Shown piece by piece: positions 1 through 12,178 of a stretch of 64,000 bases of DNA (positions within the stretch are counted from its first letter, which is position 1; every line of letters starts with the position of its first letter). The notes beneath the pieces are model-generated. The model was not told the origin of the DNA, searched no databases, and was given only the letters and a program-made list of their open reading frames with translations. The DNA is from Thamnaconus septentrionalis (taxonomy: Eukaryota; Chordata; Actinopteri; Tetraodontiformes; Monacanthidae): the NCBI GenBank assembly GCA_009823395.1, contig CM020513.1, positions 6,613,001 through 6,677,000 of the forward strand, written 5' to 3'. The translations under genes were made by a program, and so were the position numbers.

Positions 1-420
1 GCGATTTCGTTTTCGAATTATGGTAAATTTTGCAGGGCAGAGCACGAAAATGTGCAACACGAATAGGAAAATTAAAATGCAAACTGAATGATTTATTTTT
101 ATTTTTTTACTAACGCCTTTTAATTTTCGAATTTTAGATTTCAAACTGAATTTTGGTAACGAATTTTAGATTTCAAACTGAATTTTGGTAGCTATTTGCT
201 GAGGCATGTTTGAAAATGAAATCTCAAATGTCTTTTTCATTTTAATTAAGTAAAAGAATGAGCGGTCTTGAATAAGAAAATGAAAATGCAGATTGGATAA
301 TTTATTAATGATTTTATTCACGGGTCAAATAATGCAGTCATATTCTTAAAATGAAAAAGCATTTCTGCTAATGCTTTTTAATTTGGATTATGAAAACTAA
401 TCGCTTCCATACGCATCAGG
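1..420. other. AT-rich intergenic flank with a 32-bp direct repeat
   Basis: No coding signal is visible. The stretch is AT-rich. A 32-bp unit beginning CGAATTTTAGATTTC is present twice in direct tandem at 128-159 and 160-191. Nothing else was recognised. Confidence 0.6.
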
Positions 421-705
421 CAAAAAAGCTCATCGTGTTCTCAGGATTCGATCTTTGTCTTGTGACGTCACTGCAGGTCGCCGCAACGGCGCGCAGAGTG
501 AACTGGCCCCGCCGCGACATTCGACAGATTCTGTGCCTACACCGGTTCCCCTTTCCCCTCCAAGACGTGGTGAATGAATCCCGGGTGATCACAACGAAGC
601 GCTACTGATTCTGATCCACGCAGTTTTGTCTGCCGCATGTTGCCGCCGTGTGTCTGCCCGCAGGGCGGGAGCAGCTGCTGCCGCTGAGCCCCTGCCTCCA
701 CACAG
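421..705 (+). promoter_or_regulatory. rfwd3: Candidate rfwd3 promoter and non-coding leader exon
   Basis: Composition changes abruptly from AT-rich to CpG-rich here. A perfect palindromic CRE/ATF site, TGACGTCA, lies at 463-470. A good splice donor (CCACACAG then GTACGT) ends a possible untranslated exon at 705. It would join the acceptor at 2454, just upstream of the rfwd3 start codon. The transcription start is inferred, because no TATA box was seen. CpG-rich, CRE-containing promoters are common in DNA-repair housekeeping genes. Confidence 0.45.
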
Positions 706-2454
706 GTACGTGCGCTCATTCCCTCGGCGTCAGTTAGCTAGCCAGCTAACATGCTATTCCATTAGCAACCCCGGTACTAACTCCGCCTTGTTTGAAGTGC
801 GTTTGAATCAGAGTCGCCTCAGTTAGTGTCCGCTGTTGACACGCAGTCGCTGGATTTGATCTCGGAATCGACTTGGGCGCGCAGCGCGTGTTGGCCGAGG
901 CTCGCCGCTGCGGCTCGCACACTAGCTCGCGTTAGCATCAGCGTCCCTAGTTACCAGGAGAGCGGCACAGCCAGGGCTGGTCTGTTCTCATCGGGGATCT
1001 AATGCTGCCACTTGGAAATGAGAGGGACACATGAGTGGAATCCCCGATATACATTGGCATCGTGTTCAGAGGAGGGAGTTCCGACCTCTTTGGAGGCTCC
1101 TGCGACCGCGGCCTCGAGTTGGGAACTCGGCTGAGAAACGCACGGGCTCCCACCCGCAGAAAGGCTGGCATAGTTTTGAGGGAAAACACGAACTAAGACA
1201 TTTTTTAATCGACACCCGGTAAATGGTCAGCTTAATGAGATGTTGCGTGCCAGGCGGATCGGTAACGTTCACCTGCCGACGTGTCGTTTGTGTGCCAAGT
1301 GTTTGTTTTTTTTTCCTTCTTCGCCTGTCACTTAGCCAGTTGCCATGTCGTTAGCTCCAGTTAGCGGCGGAGTTACTCAACTGTGGGTTTGAGCTTAGCA
1401 GCAGCAACGGTGCCGCCCACCTGCTAAACAAATACAACATTGACATGTTGTTGGATCGCAGTATTTTCTGTTCGTTGAATGAAGAATTTCAGGAGAAGAA
1501 CGCCAATTTAAAGATGTCTTTAGTTAACAAATTAATTCAAGATACAAATATACAGAGCTCTGGGCCGAGTTCAAAACCCTAACAACGTTTTGTCAGGGCA
1601 TGAAGTCTGACTGCTATCTGTCCCTTGACCCAGTCCTTTTATACATAAAGTAAACACACAAACGCTCTCTGACGTCCTCCTCTGACTGGCTGCCTGGGCT
1701 CCAGACTCCTGCCTCATTGGATGTTGAGGCAACCTTTGTTCCAAGTCTCTGGTTCCTGATAGTGAGAGGAAACTAGTCCTTATTTGGGAGGGAGCCAAAT
1801 GATCCTTTCTTCCAGTGTGACCCATTGAAACAGTTTGCCGCAAGACAAGCCTGAGATCAAAAGTTCCCATCCCCGTGCCTATGATGGGTCATAAGTTCCC
1901 CACCCTGTGGCAGAATGGGTTGTAAACTTTTTGGCGGTCTGGCTTTTTCTTTCTCTTTCTTTTGAGGATAAACTGGAAACGGCAGTGACACAATCAACAA
2001 ATAAACACAGTAGTAAATTGTCCTGGCCAAACAAAAAGTGCAATATACCCTTCTATCTCTGATGGAATGGAGACTTTCAGTACAGTACAGGCTACTGTTT
2101 CAACTCAAACCACAGCAGCAGAATGACAATAAACTGCAATATACAGGGTGAGGGTCTCCTGCTCCTGCCACGCGCGGCTTGAGGATGTGAGAGCCTGTGA
2201 CTACTTTGGGCCGTGATAACAGGGACATACCAGAAAAGTCTCCAATAAAACCAGGAAAAGTCGCTAGATTTGTCGCTTTTGACAAACTAAAGTCGCTATG
2301 GGGAGTTGGAAAGTCGTCAGATTTCGCGAGAAAGTCGCCAAGTTGGCGACACTGCACTTCACGCGTGTGCTGTTTTAACTCTGCTTCCAGGTTGGAGAGG
2401 CATGACTTTTGTTTCCCCCCCTCCTTTCTAAATGTGGATACCTTTGCATCCCAG
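706..2454 (+). other. Probable first intron of rfwd3
   Basis: No conserved coding exon was found. The last 130 bases (about 2220-2375) contain several degenerate AAAGTCGC modules and end in GTTGGCGACACTG. That resembles one terminus of a teleost hAT-type DNA transposon, but no matching left end was found. The intron would end at the acceptor CATCCCAG at 2454. Confidence 0.4.
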
Positions 2455-2458
2455 CCAG

Positions 2459-5400
2459 ATGGAGGCCATGGAAGTGGACTTGCCCACGGTGGCACCAGGA
2501 CCCAGCAGCAGCAGTCAGCCTGCAGCTGCTCCAGCTGCTGCCCACGCCACCGTGCAGCTCGTCATCTCCGACTCGGGGAGCAGCACCGAGGTGGAGGACG
2601 AGGACGGCGACGGAGGCCAGACGGCGGCCCGGGTGCCACCCCGGCCCCCCCCGACCTGGGCGTTCAGTCAGCGAGCGGTCGGCGGCGCGGCGGTGAACTC
2701 GGCAGGTCCCGACGGGCCGATACGACGGCGAATCAGGTACGCAGAGGGCACGCGCCGCTCAGAACGCTGCGGTTAAGATGCCTCTAGAGATGACTGTGTT
2801 CGTGTGTATTTGTGTTTGTGTGTATGCCACAGACAGGGCCTCAGGGTGCACTACCCCAGCCAGACTGCAGCGCCCTCCAGAGGCTTCCCAGACTTCCTGC
2901 TCCGAGCCCCGGCCGCCAGCGTGGCGCAGCCAGAGTCGGGCAGCACCACGGAGGTCAGCGACTCCGATGAGGAGGAGGAGGAGGAAGAAGAGGAGGAGGA
3001 CGGAGGCGGCGCCGGCGACGAAGGGCCACCGGCGGCGGCCGCCAACGCTCCTCCTCCGGCGAGTCCCCGCCTCAGTGACTCCGCCCAGCAGGACGCCGGT
3101 CCGAGCGGTGAGTGCCGCCTTCCGGAAAACCCGGAAAAGTCACTGAAAGCCTTTTTTCAGGTCTGGAAAAGCAATGAGATTTTGTAAAATCACTGAAAGT
3201 GTTTGGAAAAGTCCTGCAATTTAACCGTAACCCCTGACGAAGTCGCAGATTTTGTTTGTTGTTCTACCCTGACGAAGGCTCAGGGTTAGGGTTAGCATGC
3301 TAAGCAAGGGTTTGCATGCTAAGTTAGCATGTTTAGCAAACCCCTGCATCTCGCATCTCCAACTAAGCCGAGCTGACTTGCTGGGCCTCCTCCCTAGTTT
3401 AGTCTAATTGATCACCCACTGTTTTCACCTAGAGTTGCCTTTGAAGGTCCTGTGTGTAGAATTTGGCTTGATTTATGATTTCTCTATTTGTAAAGGTTTA
3501 ATGTACTGCCCATAAATACATTAATAAAAGTGTATCCTCACATTACAGTAAAAGTAATTTGGTTATCCTACCCTTTGAGCGGTTCTCATCTATATAAGAA
3601 TATAAATAGAGCAATAAGAGGCTCGCTCCTAATTAGGTTCCATCTCGCGACACCATTTGTTAAGGAAGTCCGGTATATAAATACCAGGCTTCCTTAAAAA
3701 TGTACACACTGGACCTTTAAGCAATTATTATATATCATAAGGTAATTTGGCAAAGGTTCACTTCTGCACGTTCTCACGTTCATGTCTGAAAATTCTGTAT
3801 TTGTAGGTTGTGGTAAAATCATGGAAATTTCATGCAAGGTCATGGAAATATCATGGCGAAGTTTTGAAATTTTGTCAGTGCAAATGAGTGGGAACCTTGC
3901 CAGTGTGGCCTGTTTAATCCCTTCACTGTATGTGTGATTGTGTGTCTTGACCTACAGTGGCTGACGGGTCAGAAGCTCCGAACCCTGCAGCTCAGGTAAC
4001 TGTCTGTGCAACGTCACAGCCGATGGCCTGTTGTATGATTGTAGCATCCTAGACCAGAAGAGCCAAGCACACATGGGTGGATTCACTTCCATCAAGATCA
4101 ATTCGTACATACATGCATATAATCCACACACAAAATACGAATACACAAAATACAAAATACTTGTTCTAACAAAATAATGTGCGCACAAAGAACTTGTTTG
4201 TGGCCACGAAATAGTCTGGGAGTAGTCAGCGTCTAACTTCAGCTACCTGTTGTAATTAAGTATTAAGCACAAACCTAATTAAATTAAATTACTGTCTAAA
4301 TGTGGGACATATAAGCAAAATATTGACAGGAACATAACAAGAAAAAAGATACGTATCTCGAGGACGTCCCGTGGGCTACTGCAGTTTGTTGGTACTTTAT
4401 TTGCACGTTATATTTATTATATATTATTTATTATTTATTTATTTTATTATATATATACATTATGTCTACATTGTGTCCACAATTTATCCCCCTCAACCCA
4501 CTATGTCATGTCTGGGACTTTGTAACCCCGAATGTTAGAAATATTTTTCCAAAGCTGTAGTTTGCAGACTTTCTGCAGGACTGTAACGATTTCCGTCTGT
4601 GCTTTTTTTTTTGTTTTGTTTTTTTTGCCATTAGCCGCTCCCCGAGGTGTCGAGGTCCTCCTCGACGTCCCAGGGCGAGGAGGGCGAGGGCGACACCTGC
4701 ACCATCTGCTTCGAGCCGTGGACGACGGCCGGCCAGCACCGGCTGTCGGCGCTGCGCTGCGGCCACCTCTTCGGCTTCACCTGCATCCTGCGCTGGCTCA
4801 AAGCTCAGGGATCCGCCGCCAAGTGTCCGCAGGTCAGCAGTGGCCCGTTCAATACCAGGGTGGATTGCGATGCCCTCTGCTGGCCGCTGACGGTAGCGTT
4901 TTTTTTTTCTGCACCGTTTGTCTGCAGTGCAACAAGAAGGCCAAGCGTTCGGACGTGGTCCTGCTGTACGCGCCGAGGCTGAAGGCGCTGGATAACTCGG
5001 AGCAGGAGAGTCTGAAGAGGTGAGGCGGTCGCATCCAGGAGCTCCAGGGGTCCCACCAGGAGTTTGATGATGACCTCCCAAAAAAATCATGGTGTGTGTG
5101 TGGGTTCAGGTCTCTGGAGACGGAGCACACGCTGAGGATGAAGGCGGAACTGGAGTCGGCCGAGTACAAGCAGAAGCTGCAGGTCGTCACCTGCAAGTAC
5201 GGGCAGGTGCAGAAAGAGCTGCGGGTGAGTCGAGCGATCAGCTGATGCATCGTTGGAGGGAGGTCACCAGGATGGTTTTCCTTGAACTCCTAAACCGGAG
5301 AAATGGACCAACTGCACGAGCTGACGCCGAGTCACTGCAGTGCAGATGCCCTGGTTACCAAACTGATGAACTCCTTCTCTTTCCCTTCTCCCCTTCTGCC

Positions 5401-5983
5401 TCCCCCTCCTCCTCTTCCTCTCCTGCAGGAGCTGAGGGCTCAGATGGCCCACAGGAACTCCCTTCCTTCCTCCTCCTCCTCCACATCGGCCTCCTCCTCC
5501 TCCTCCTCCTCCGCCTCCTCCATCCACCTGTCTGCGTCTCAGCAGGCCGATGGCGCCAGGAACGCCCAGTACCAGTTCTCCAAGGGGCTGCTGGTGGCCG
5601 TGAACGGAGGCTCGCGGGTCCTGAGCTACTGTGAGCCCCTGAGCTGCCTGCTGGCCTCGCAGCCGTCCCCCCAGCCCACGCTGGTCCCTGGTGAGACGCC
5701 CACCACCACCACCACCACCACCAGATCCTCCTCAGTGGATCGAAACTTTGCCACACCCAAGAAACAAATGAGTTCACGTCACACCTGACCAACCTTGTCT
5801 GAATTGCTCTCTGGCTCCCCCGTCAGGCTGGGGTGTGAAGAAGGTGAGCGCGCTCAACATGAAGGCCAGCCAGTACGTCCCCATCCACAGCAAACAGATC
5901 CGGAGTCTGAGCTTCAACCAGCAGAACGACAGCCTGATGCTGTCTGCCGCGCTGGACGGCACCATCAAACTCACCAGGTGCCC

Positions 5984-6016
<33 letters not shown>

Positions 6017-6023
6017 GCCTGCC

Positions 6024-6058
<35 letters not shown>

Positions 6059-7042
6059 GTCTAAAACACATATCACACACTTATCTTCTTTAGTGAAAAC
6101 AAGTCATTTTCAAATGCTGGATATTGTGGAGGAATACATCTAGTGTGTACGAGGGCTGGGCAATTTTGGACCAAAATAAAATCCAGATTTTTTTTCTCTC
6201 TGCAAACTCGATTTTCAATTTTCAATTTATTTTTTTTTCAATTTTTAAATTTTTGGTAACACTACATTAGACAGCAAGTGTCGGAAGCCAGACTTTTCTA
6301 CAGTATATGATGTATTTGAAGTGCCACCGCAATCCTGTTCCACTTCGCGTCTGTCTTGCCATATGGGACAACACGTGAAAATGAAGCCGCTAACGTTAGC
6401 TGCGGTGTCTTAGCCGGTCTTTCGTGTTGGAATAAGTTAGTCGCGTTGCAGTCTTTAGCGGGTACCGCCTTCAGGCACACCTGCAGCGGGGAGCAGTTTG
6501 CTCCTGAACCGAGACAGTGAAGTTGTGCCAGTTCCACGCGACTGACCTGCTTTTTGTTTTGTTTTTTTTGTTTTTTTTTTTTTTGTTGCTCTTTTTAGCA
6601 ACAAATTTCTCGCTTGATTTAGCAAACGCTGACAGAGGGGTGTGGGTGTAGCAGCTTCTCAAGGGGGAAGGAGGACTACGGTAGCCTAGAGGCGCCGACC
6701 CGGAAGCATGCCAGGGGAAAGCGATCTTCCAATTTTCCTTTTTCTCACATCGTCTTGACTAAAAAAATCGATTTCGATTTAAAGTCAATTCATCACAAAG
6801 CCCACTGTGTACATTTTGTTAAATTATGTGTGTGTGGGTGCGCTGTGTCTGTTGCAGTTTGCTCACCAACACGGTGGTACAGACCTATAACACAGACAGG
6901 CCGGTGTGGAGCTGCTGCTGGTGCCTGGACAACAGTAACTACGTGTACGCCGGCCTGGTCACCGGCTCGGTGCTGGTCTACGACACCAGGGACACCAGCA
7001 CCCACATCCAGGAGCTGAAGCCGCTCCGCTCCAAGTAAGTGT

Positions 7043-7078
<36 letters not shown>

Positions 7079-9555
7079 TCAGTGTTGGGAAGATTTCTTT
7101 GGAAATGTAATTGATTACAATTACAAGTTACCATATTGAAAATGTAATTGTCGTGTAACTATTTCAAGGACTTTATCAAAGTAATGTATCTAATTACACC
7201 CGATTACATTTGGACTACTTTTCGAAATTTTGAATAGGCATTCTCAACTGTTTAGACCTTTTAAATGAGAAAAATCTATCATATTTTTTGCCAAGATTTG
7301 CCAGCTAAACCAATCATATAACTTAACATTTCATTTAGAACTCTGTGAACCCCATTGTAAATGCAAAATGCATTTTTGCATGATTCTTTTTAAAATGGAC
7401 ATTGTTGCAACATCGAAATCACGCAGGCTACGCTCCAGAGAGAGACAGCGCAAGCTGGCAGCGAGTGGTAGGGGGCGCTGCAAAAAAAGAAAAGAAAAAT
7501 ACCTTGACAGTAGAACCAATCAGAATCATCAGAATAGCAAAAAACCCTTGGTCTGTGGAGGGAAAGAGAAAAGGACGGTGGATTAGCGCAAAGCCAACGC
7601 GTGATAAAACTGTACAAAACCACACAAAAAAATCAAGAACTTAAAAAAGTTGGTGAGATGTAATTAAAATTTTTATATTGATTAATTCCACAAGTCACAT
7701 TTTTCTCTACTAATGTAACTGACTACAATTGACTTTATTTTGTAGTTAAATTACGTTACAACGTTACCACACGTAACTCGTTATTCCCCATCACTGCACA
7801 CACCGCACAAACATTCCCATTTGATGATAGCCCCCTATTTGTTATCACCGAGTCAGCAACAGCCACTATTAGGAGAGTCATCATATTATATCGTCACTGT
7901 TTCTGTCTCTCCCTCTCTCTCTCTTTCTCTCCCTCCCTCTCTCTGTTCCTCCAGTTACCCCGTGGTGTCGCTCTGCTACGTGCCGCGGGCGGCGTCCAGC
8001 TCCTTCCCCTGCGGCGGCCTGATCGCCGGCTCGCTGGACGGCGGCTGCTTCTGGGAGCACATGGGCGAGGGCGGCAACTACAGTCCGCACCTGCTGCCGC
8101 GGGAGACGGCCGGCTGCATCGACATCCAGGTGGAGGCGGAGAGCCGACACTGCCTGGTCACCTACAGGCCAGGTGAGGGCGCAACGTCCGGTGGGCGACC
8201 AGACCATGTGACCTCATGCCCCAACCGCATTCGCTCGTTGTTATAGCTTCTCATTACGATTTAGTTAGAGTTACTAGCTAGCAATTATTATTATTTTTTT
8301 TTTTATTTTTTTAGGTCAAACTCCAATATTTTGTCACCTCTGGGCCAATCAGAGATCACGAATTGTCATAGCCAGACACAGTTTAAAGGGCCAGTGTGTC
8401 AAATTTGCCTTAATTTATGATTTTTATATTGGTAAAAGCTGAACTTACTGCCCGTAAATACATCAATAAAAGTGTATACTCGCAGTACATTAAAAGTATT
8501 TAGGTTTTCCTACCCTTTTCTCATATGCAGTATATAAGAATATACATAGATATATAAGGGTTTTGCTCCTTCCGCCACCTTTTTTTTTTTTATTTTTAGG
8601 AAGCCCTCCTGACAGTGGCCCTGAATACAAAAAACACTGTCAGACGGGCTTCTTTAAAAATTTCACAATAGACCTTTAAACACTGTAACATCACAAAATC
8701 AAGAGACTAGCTAAGCTAACCGTTGCTTCAGCTGTAGATCACAGGGAATTAAAGAGAAACCACCAGAATGTTTCCGCCTCGTCTAAAGCAGTTGGCGTCT
8801 CCGTCGACGACACGCAGACGGATTTCGTTGCGAGTTGGTGAGGGGGGGAAATATTCTTTTTTTGACGTTGCCGCACGCCGTGCAGGACGCGCCAACCCCA
8901 ACCTGCGCTGCGCCCTCATGGCTCTGACCCGGACGCCCCAGCAGGACTCTGGCCAGCCGCCCAGCTGCTCCTGCTCGCCGGTGCAGACCTTCAGCGCCGG
9001 CTCCTCCTGCAAGCTGCTCACCAAGAGCGCCGTCTTCAAGAGTCCCAGCGGGGGCGGGACCCTGGTGTGCACCGGGGACGAGGCCTCCAACTCCACTTGG
9101 GTCAGTGTGCGTGTGTTTGTGAGAGAGACTCGATGGAATGTTTTCTCAGGAGTTTTAGGTTTAATGATTCATTTATTTCCTTTCCTTTCATTTCATCTGT
9201 TTTTCATTATCGTTTCCACACCGTAGCAAATGGGTAATAATGAAAAATATCCAAATACAATCAAATTATATTTTGATTACCACCGCAACCTAACTGTTAA
9301 AAAATAAACGCGTGTATAAATGTTCATCTGTAATGGCACTGTTCTAATGATTTTCTCCGATCCCACATGACGGTCCCTCCTGACCTGCAGGTGTGGGATG
9401 CAGGCAGCGGCTCGGTTTTCCAGAAGCTCCCCTCCGACACGCCAGTGTTGGACATCAGCCCGTTCTCCGTCAACGGCGAGCACTTTCTGGCCTCGCTCAC
9501 CGAGAAGATGCTGAAGCTGTACAGGTGGGAGCCAACGGGAGCGGACGGCCAGTGA
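2459..9555 (+). CDS. rfwd3: E3 ubiquitin ligase RFWD3 (RING + WD40), complete
   Basis: The coding exons are 2459-2736, 2833-3107, 3958-3995, 4635-4832, 4928-5019, 5110-5224, 5429-5690, 5827-5977, 6858-7034, 7955-8172, 8886-9100 and 9391-9555. They join in frame into 727 aa (human is about 774). RFWD3 is the nuclear E3 ligase (FANCW) that ubiquitinates RPA and RAD51 at stalled forks and crosslinks. The start MEAMEVDL resembles the human N terminus. Residues about 1-200 are disordered, with an acidic run (DSDEEEEEE). A C3HC4 RING begins at residue 219 (CTIC, then RCGHLFGF, then KCPQ/CNKK). A coiled coil and a Ser-rich linker follow. WD40 repeats run from about residue 420 to the C-terminal LYRWE, close to the human ending. 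The RING has a small insertion before KCPQ. Introns carry transposon insertions and microsatellites. Orthology rests on recalled human sequence but matches end to end. Confidence 0.95.
3441..3720 (+). mobile_element. MITE-like interspersed repeat, copy 1 (rfwd3 intron 2)
   Basis: This copy shares about 250 bp with copies at 8382-8680 and 60241-60500, all in the same orientation. The shared core includes TTGATTTATGATTT, CATAAATACATTAATAAAAG and AAGAATATA. The ends form a short terminal inverted repeat: AAGGTCCTGTGTGTAGA at the left, and CACACTGGACCTTTAA at the right. A hairpin (TAAGGAAGTCCGGTAT, loop ATAA, then its near complement) sits next to the right end. No transposase is present. Confidence 0.7.
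5983..6058. repeat. (CTGT)n microsatellite at the rfwd3 exon 8 donor
   Basis: About 76 bp of CTGT with two CTGC variants begins only a few bases after the donor of the exon ending at 5977. Confidence 0.95.
6152..6804. mobile_element. Probable degenerate DNA transposon in rfwd3 intron 8
   Basis: The block opens with GGGCTGGGCAATTTTGGACC and ends near AAAATCGATTTCGATTTAAA followed by CAAAGCCCA. The opening and the T-rich, CGATT-containing flanks resemble common teleost non-autonomous elements whose ends begin GGGCTGGGC. Only the outermost GGGCT bases of the two ends match convincingly, so the boundaries are approximate. Confidence 0.35.
7080..7796. mobile_element. Non-autonomous hAT-type element in rfwd3 intron 9
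   Basis: The left end is CAGTGTTGGGAAGATTTC, and the right end reads TTATTCCCCATCACTG. Near the left end is TTGGAAATGTAATTGATTAC, and the right half has TAATGTAACTGACTAC and ACGTAACTCGTTATT. This is the usual layout of the abundant teleost hAT elements with CAGTGTTGGG termini. The element is about 717 bp and has no transposase. It lies in a CA repeat, so the target-site duplication cannot be read. Confidence 0.65.
8382..8680 (+). mobile_element. MITE-like interspersed repeat, copy 2 (rfwd3 intron 10)
   Basis: Terminal inverted repeats are visible: TTTAAAGGGCCAGTGTGTC at the left and CAATAGACCTTTAAA at the right. The core is shared with the copy at 3441-3720. A right-hand hairpin of GAAGCCCTCCTGACAGTG against CACTGTCAGACGGGCTTC pairs with two mismatches. 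Its sequence differs from the copy 1 hairpin but its position and shape are the same. Confidence 0.7.
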
Positions 9556-9988
9556 GACGTTGCGGTCATGCGATGCCGGTGGCGGGGGCCGACGGGCCCG
9601 AGGCCGCGTAGCGTGAATGTCTCCAGGAACGACGTCGTTGTGGCGTCTCCACCGGCGGAGCGCCTGCTGCTAACGCCGCCTGGTTTCCCATCATCCTCTG
9701 TGTTTACAGCACGCAGTCTTCCTGTGTTGCAGACGTTTATTGGGGAATGTCGAAGGACTGCGTGTGTGTATGTTTGCATTGCAGTCTTTGATTTTCAGCT
9801 CCACGCTGTCTGTTTCTGTCCCCCACCACCCTCAACTGAACTCAAAAGTGCCAAAAACGCTGTTCTTCTGTAATATGTATGTAATATATTCTGTATCATG
9901 TATCGTTTCTTTTTTCTTTCTAAAGGAAGTTGTATATAAATGTATATTTGCTACCAACCGTTTGTGTACAACGTCAAAAGTGAATAAA
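9556..9988 (+). terminator. rfwd3: rfwd3 3' UTR and polyadenylation signal
   Basis: The stop codon at 9553-9555 is followed by a non-coding tail. A canonical AATAAA lies at 9983-9988, about 430 bases downstream. Confidence 0.7.
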
Positions 9989-11949
9989 AATTATGTTTTT
10001 TAAAGTTACCGTACCATCAACGCCCTCATCGCATTAGCTTTTCTCTTTGTTGTTAGAGCTTCTATCCAATCACATTTCAGAAATTGTGTATGTTGTTGCC
10101 AGGGTCCAAGAGGTGGAGACCGCACCAGCACGTTTCTGAGACATCTAGCAAGGGGCACTTGAGATGGTCCGTCTGGGTTTTGTCGATTGATGTCTGAACA
10201 TAACTTTGTATTTGACGTTGTGAAAGTGGGTTGGGTGGGGCAAAACAGGAAGGATGGAAGGATGATGGCGGTGATGGCGACTTTGAGGAAGTTATTTGAG
10301 CTTCCAGAATTCATAAGACAAAACTGTTTTTCTTATCAGAAGAAATTGTCCTCCGAGTTGTGCAAATCTGCAACGTGCCTGCAGTTAGATGCGGTACTAT
10401 TGGCGCAGCCCAGGGGCCGTCTACAAATGTCCATCCATCTATTTTCAATACCTGCTTCTTCCTAAGCTCAGGGTCACGTCGTCAACGTCACATCGTTCAA
10501 TAATTCAGCTGCTACCGAGGTCGGGATGCGGCATGAGTTGCATATCCCTGTCGTTTCTTTCATAAAGTATAGATCTATAAATGGTCAACCCAGGACATTC
10601 AAACTTGTCAATATCTCCCACAACTTTACAGGGCTCTCAAGTTTTGAATGCAGACCAGAGTGCCACCATACCTCCTTCCCCCCTCCACCAAAAATTGTCC
10701 GCAGGGGGTTGGATGGGTGATAGGAATGGGGGTCTTTCATATTATTCATATTATCATCAGTGTGGTTGCTGATATAACTGCTCAGGCTTACAGAAGTATG
10801 ACACTAGGCACCGGCAATTAAACCATGTAGAACATCTTTATTGAATTTCTGTGGATTGAATATGAGTGAGTGAGTGAGTGACTATGACTTGTGTTGTTTG
10901 GTATAAGTGTTTGTGGCCTTTTTGGACTCAGTAATCATCTGTGTTGCTGGCTCCCACTTAAAACAGTTTAGCTCAAGTCCTGCCATTTTCAAGGTCATAT
11001 GCAATGATTAATGCATCCATGGCCAGGATTATGATAATAAAATATGACGTGATTTTAAAAGTGACCTACGAAAACAGCAATATTAATTTTGTAAACGACG
11101 ACGTTTAATAAAAGTAAACACTATTTCAGCAGCAGGTATGTTAGCTCAGCACTAAGCAGCAGAACGCAGTTTGTATTTAACTAGCAGCTCGTTACCGTTG
11201 GTCAGCCGTTAACATAACAAACCGGCTGTCTGTCACAGTGAAACCATTTTTATTTATTGACAACCGTCATTCAAACAACCTAAGATGGTTCGCTGATGTG
11301 TGTGAGTATTTATGACTTGCGTATACTACGGTGGAGTATGCGGAAATAAAACTTCCAGGGAATGCCGCCGGTTATAGCAGAAGTGCTTTTTTTCATTGGT
11401 TGTTTCGTTAAGATTTACCGAGATACAGTAGTGCTTCTGTTTCTGATTGGCTACACCATAGCCAATCAGAAACAACTTTCTTTTTTTGACTGACGGTACT
11501 GACACAGGCGCTCTAATGGGAGACGCGCACGATTCCTGCCGGTTCCGTACATAGATATGTAAAAAGATTTTCAGCGTGAGATATACAATGTGTGGCGGGA
11601 GTGCGTGACAAAAGACCCAAAAGAGTGACTGTCACGCTCAATGCGTGGCACTTGAGAGCCCTGGACTTTACAGAAGTAGGGGCAGGCACGGGGGCTTTAA
11701 GCCGAAGCAGGAGGAGGGGCTGGGCTGACGTGAAAGTGTTTTCTTCCGGGCTCCATCTTGATGAGGAGTGGCAGCGGCAGCAGAAGTTTGACGGGGGTGG
11801 AACTTCTGCTGAGTCCTGACTCACCGACTGAGTGAGTATTAAAGGATGTGGGGATAAACAAGCGCGAGTGAGGTGCGAGTACGAACGGTTGTTCGTGTTG
11901 ATGCGACGTTTGAGACGTTTCAAGATGACATCGGTCAGTGGAATATGGG

Positions 11950-11995
<46 letters not shown>

Positions 11996-12178
11996 GGGGT
12001 AAAGTAAAGAGCAGGTCTACACGCTCTGCCGTGTAACGGTCCCGCATTCCGCAGATAAGCGAGGAAACCGTTATCTGTGGCGAACAGGAAGCGCTGTTGC
12101 TGGGTATTCCTAAGATCTCAATCTGAAGTGGAACTCAGAGTGCTCTGTCTCACTTCATGTTTACCTCCAGTTCCGAAG
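9989..12178. other. Intergenic region between rfwd3 and the NLR gene
   Basis: No protein-coding exon was recognised. The region holds a short GTGA repeat near 10865, a double CCAAT palindrome at 11438-11474, a TG repeat at about 11954-11990, and the probable NLR leader. An acceptor-like TTACCTCCAG at 12161-12170 lies just ahead of the NLR start codon, which suggests a spliced 5' UTR. Confidence 0.5.
11438..11474. promoter_or_regulatory. Palindromic double CCAAT box
   Basis: TGTTTCTGATTGGCT and its perfect complement AGCCAATCAGAAACA flank a 7-base spacer. This gives two CCAAT boxes in inverted orientation. A third inverted CCAAT (ATTGG) occurs about 40 bases upstream. CCAAT is bound by NF-Y. 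Control of the NLR gene about 700 bp downstream is an inference. Confidence 0.5.
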
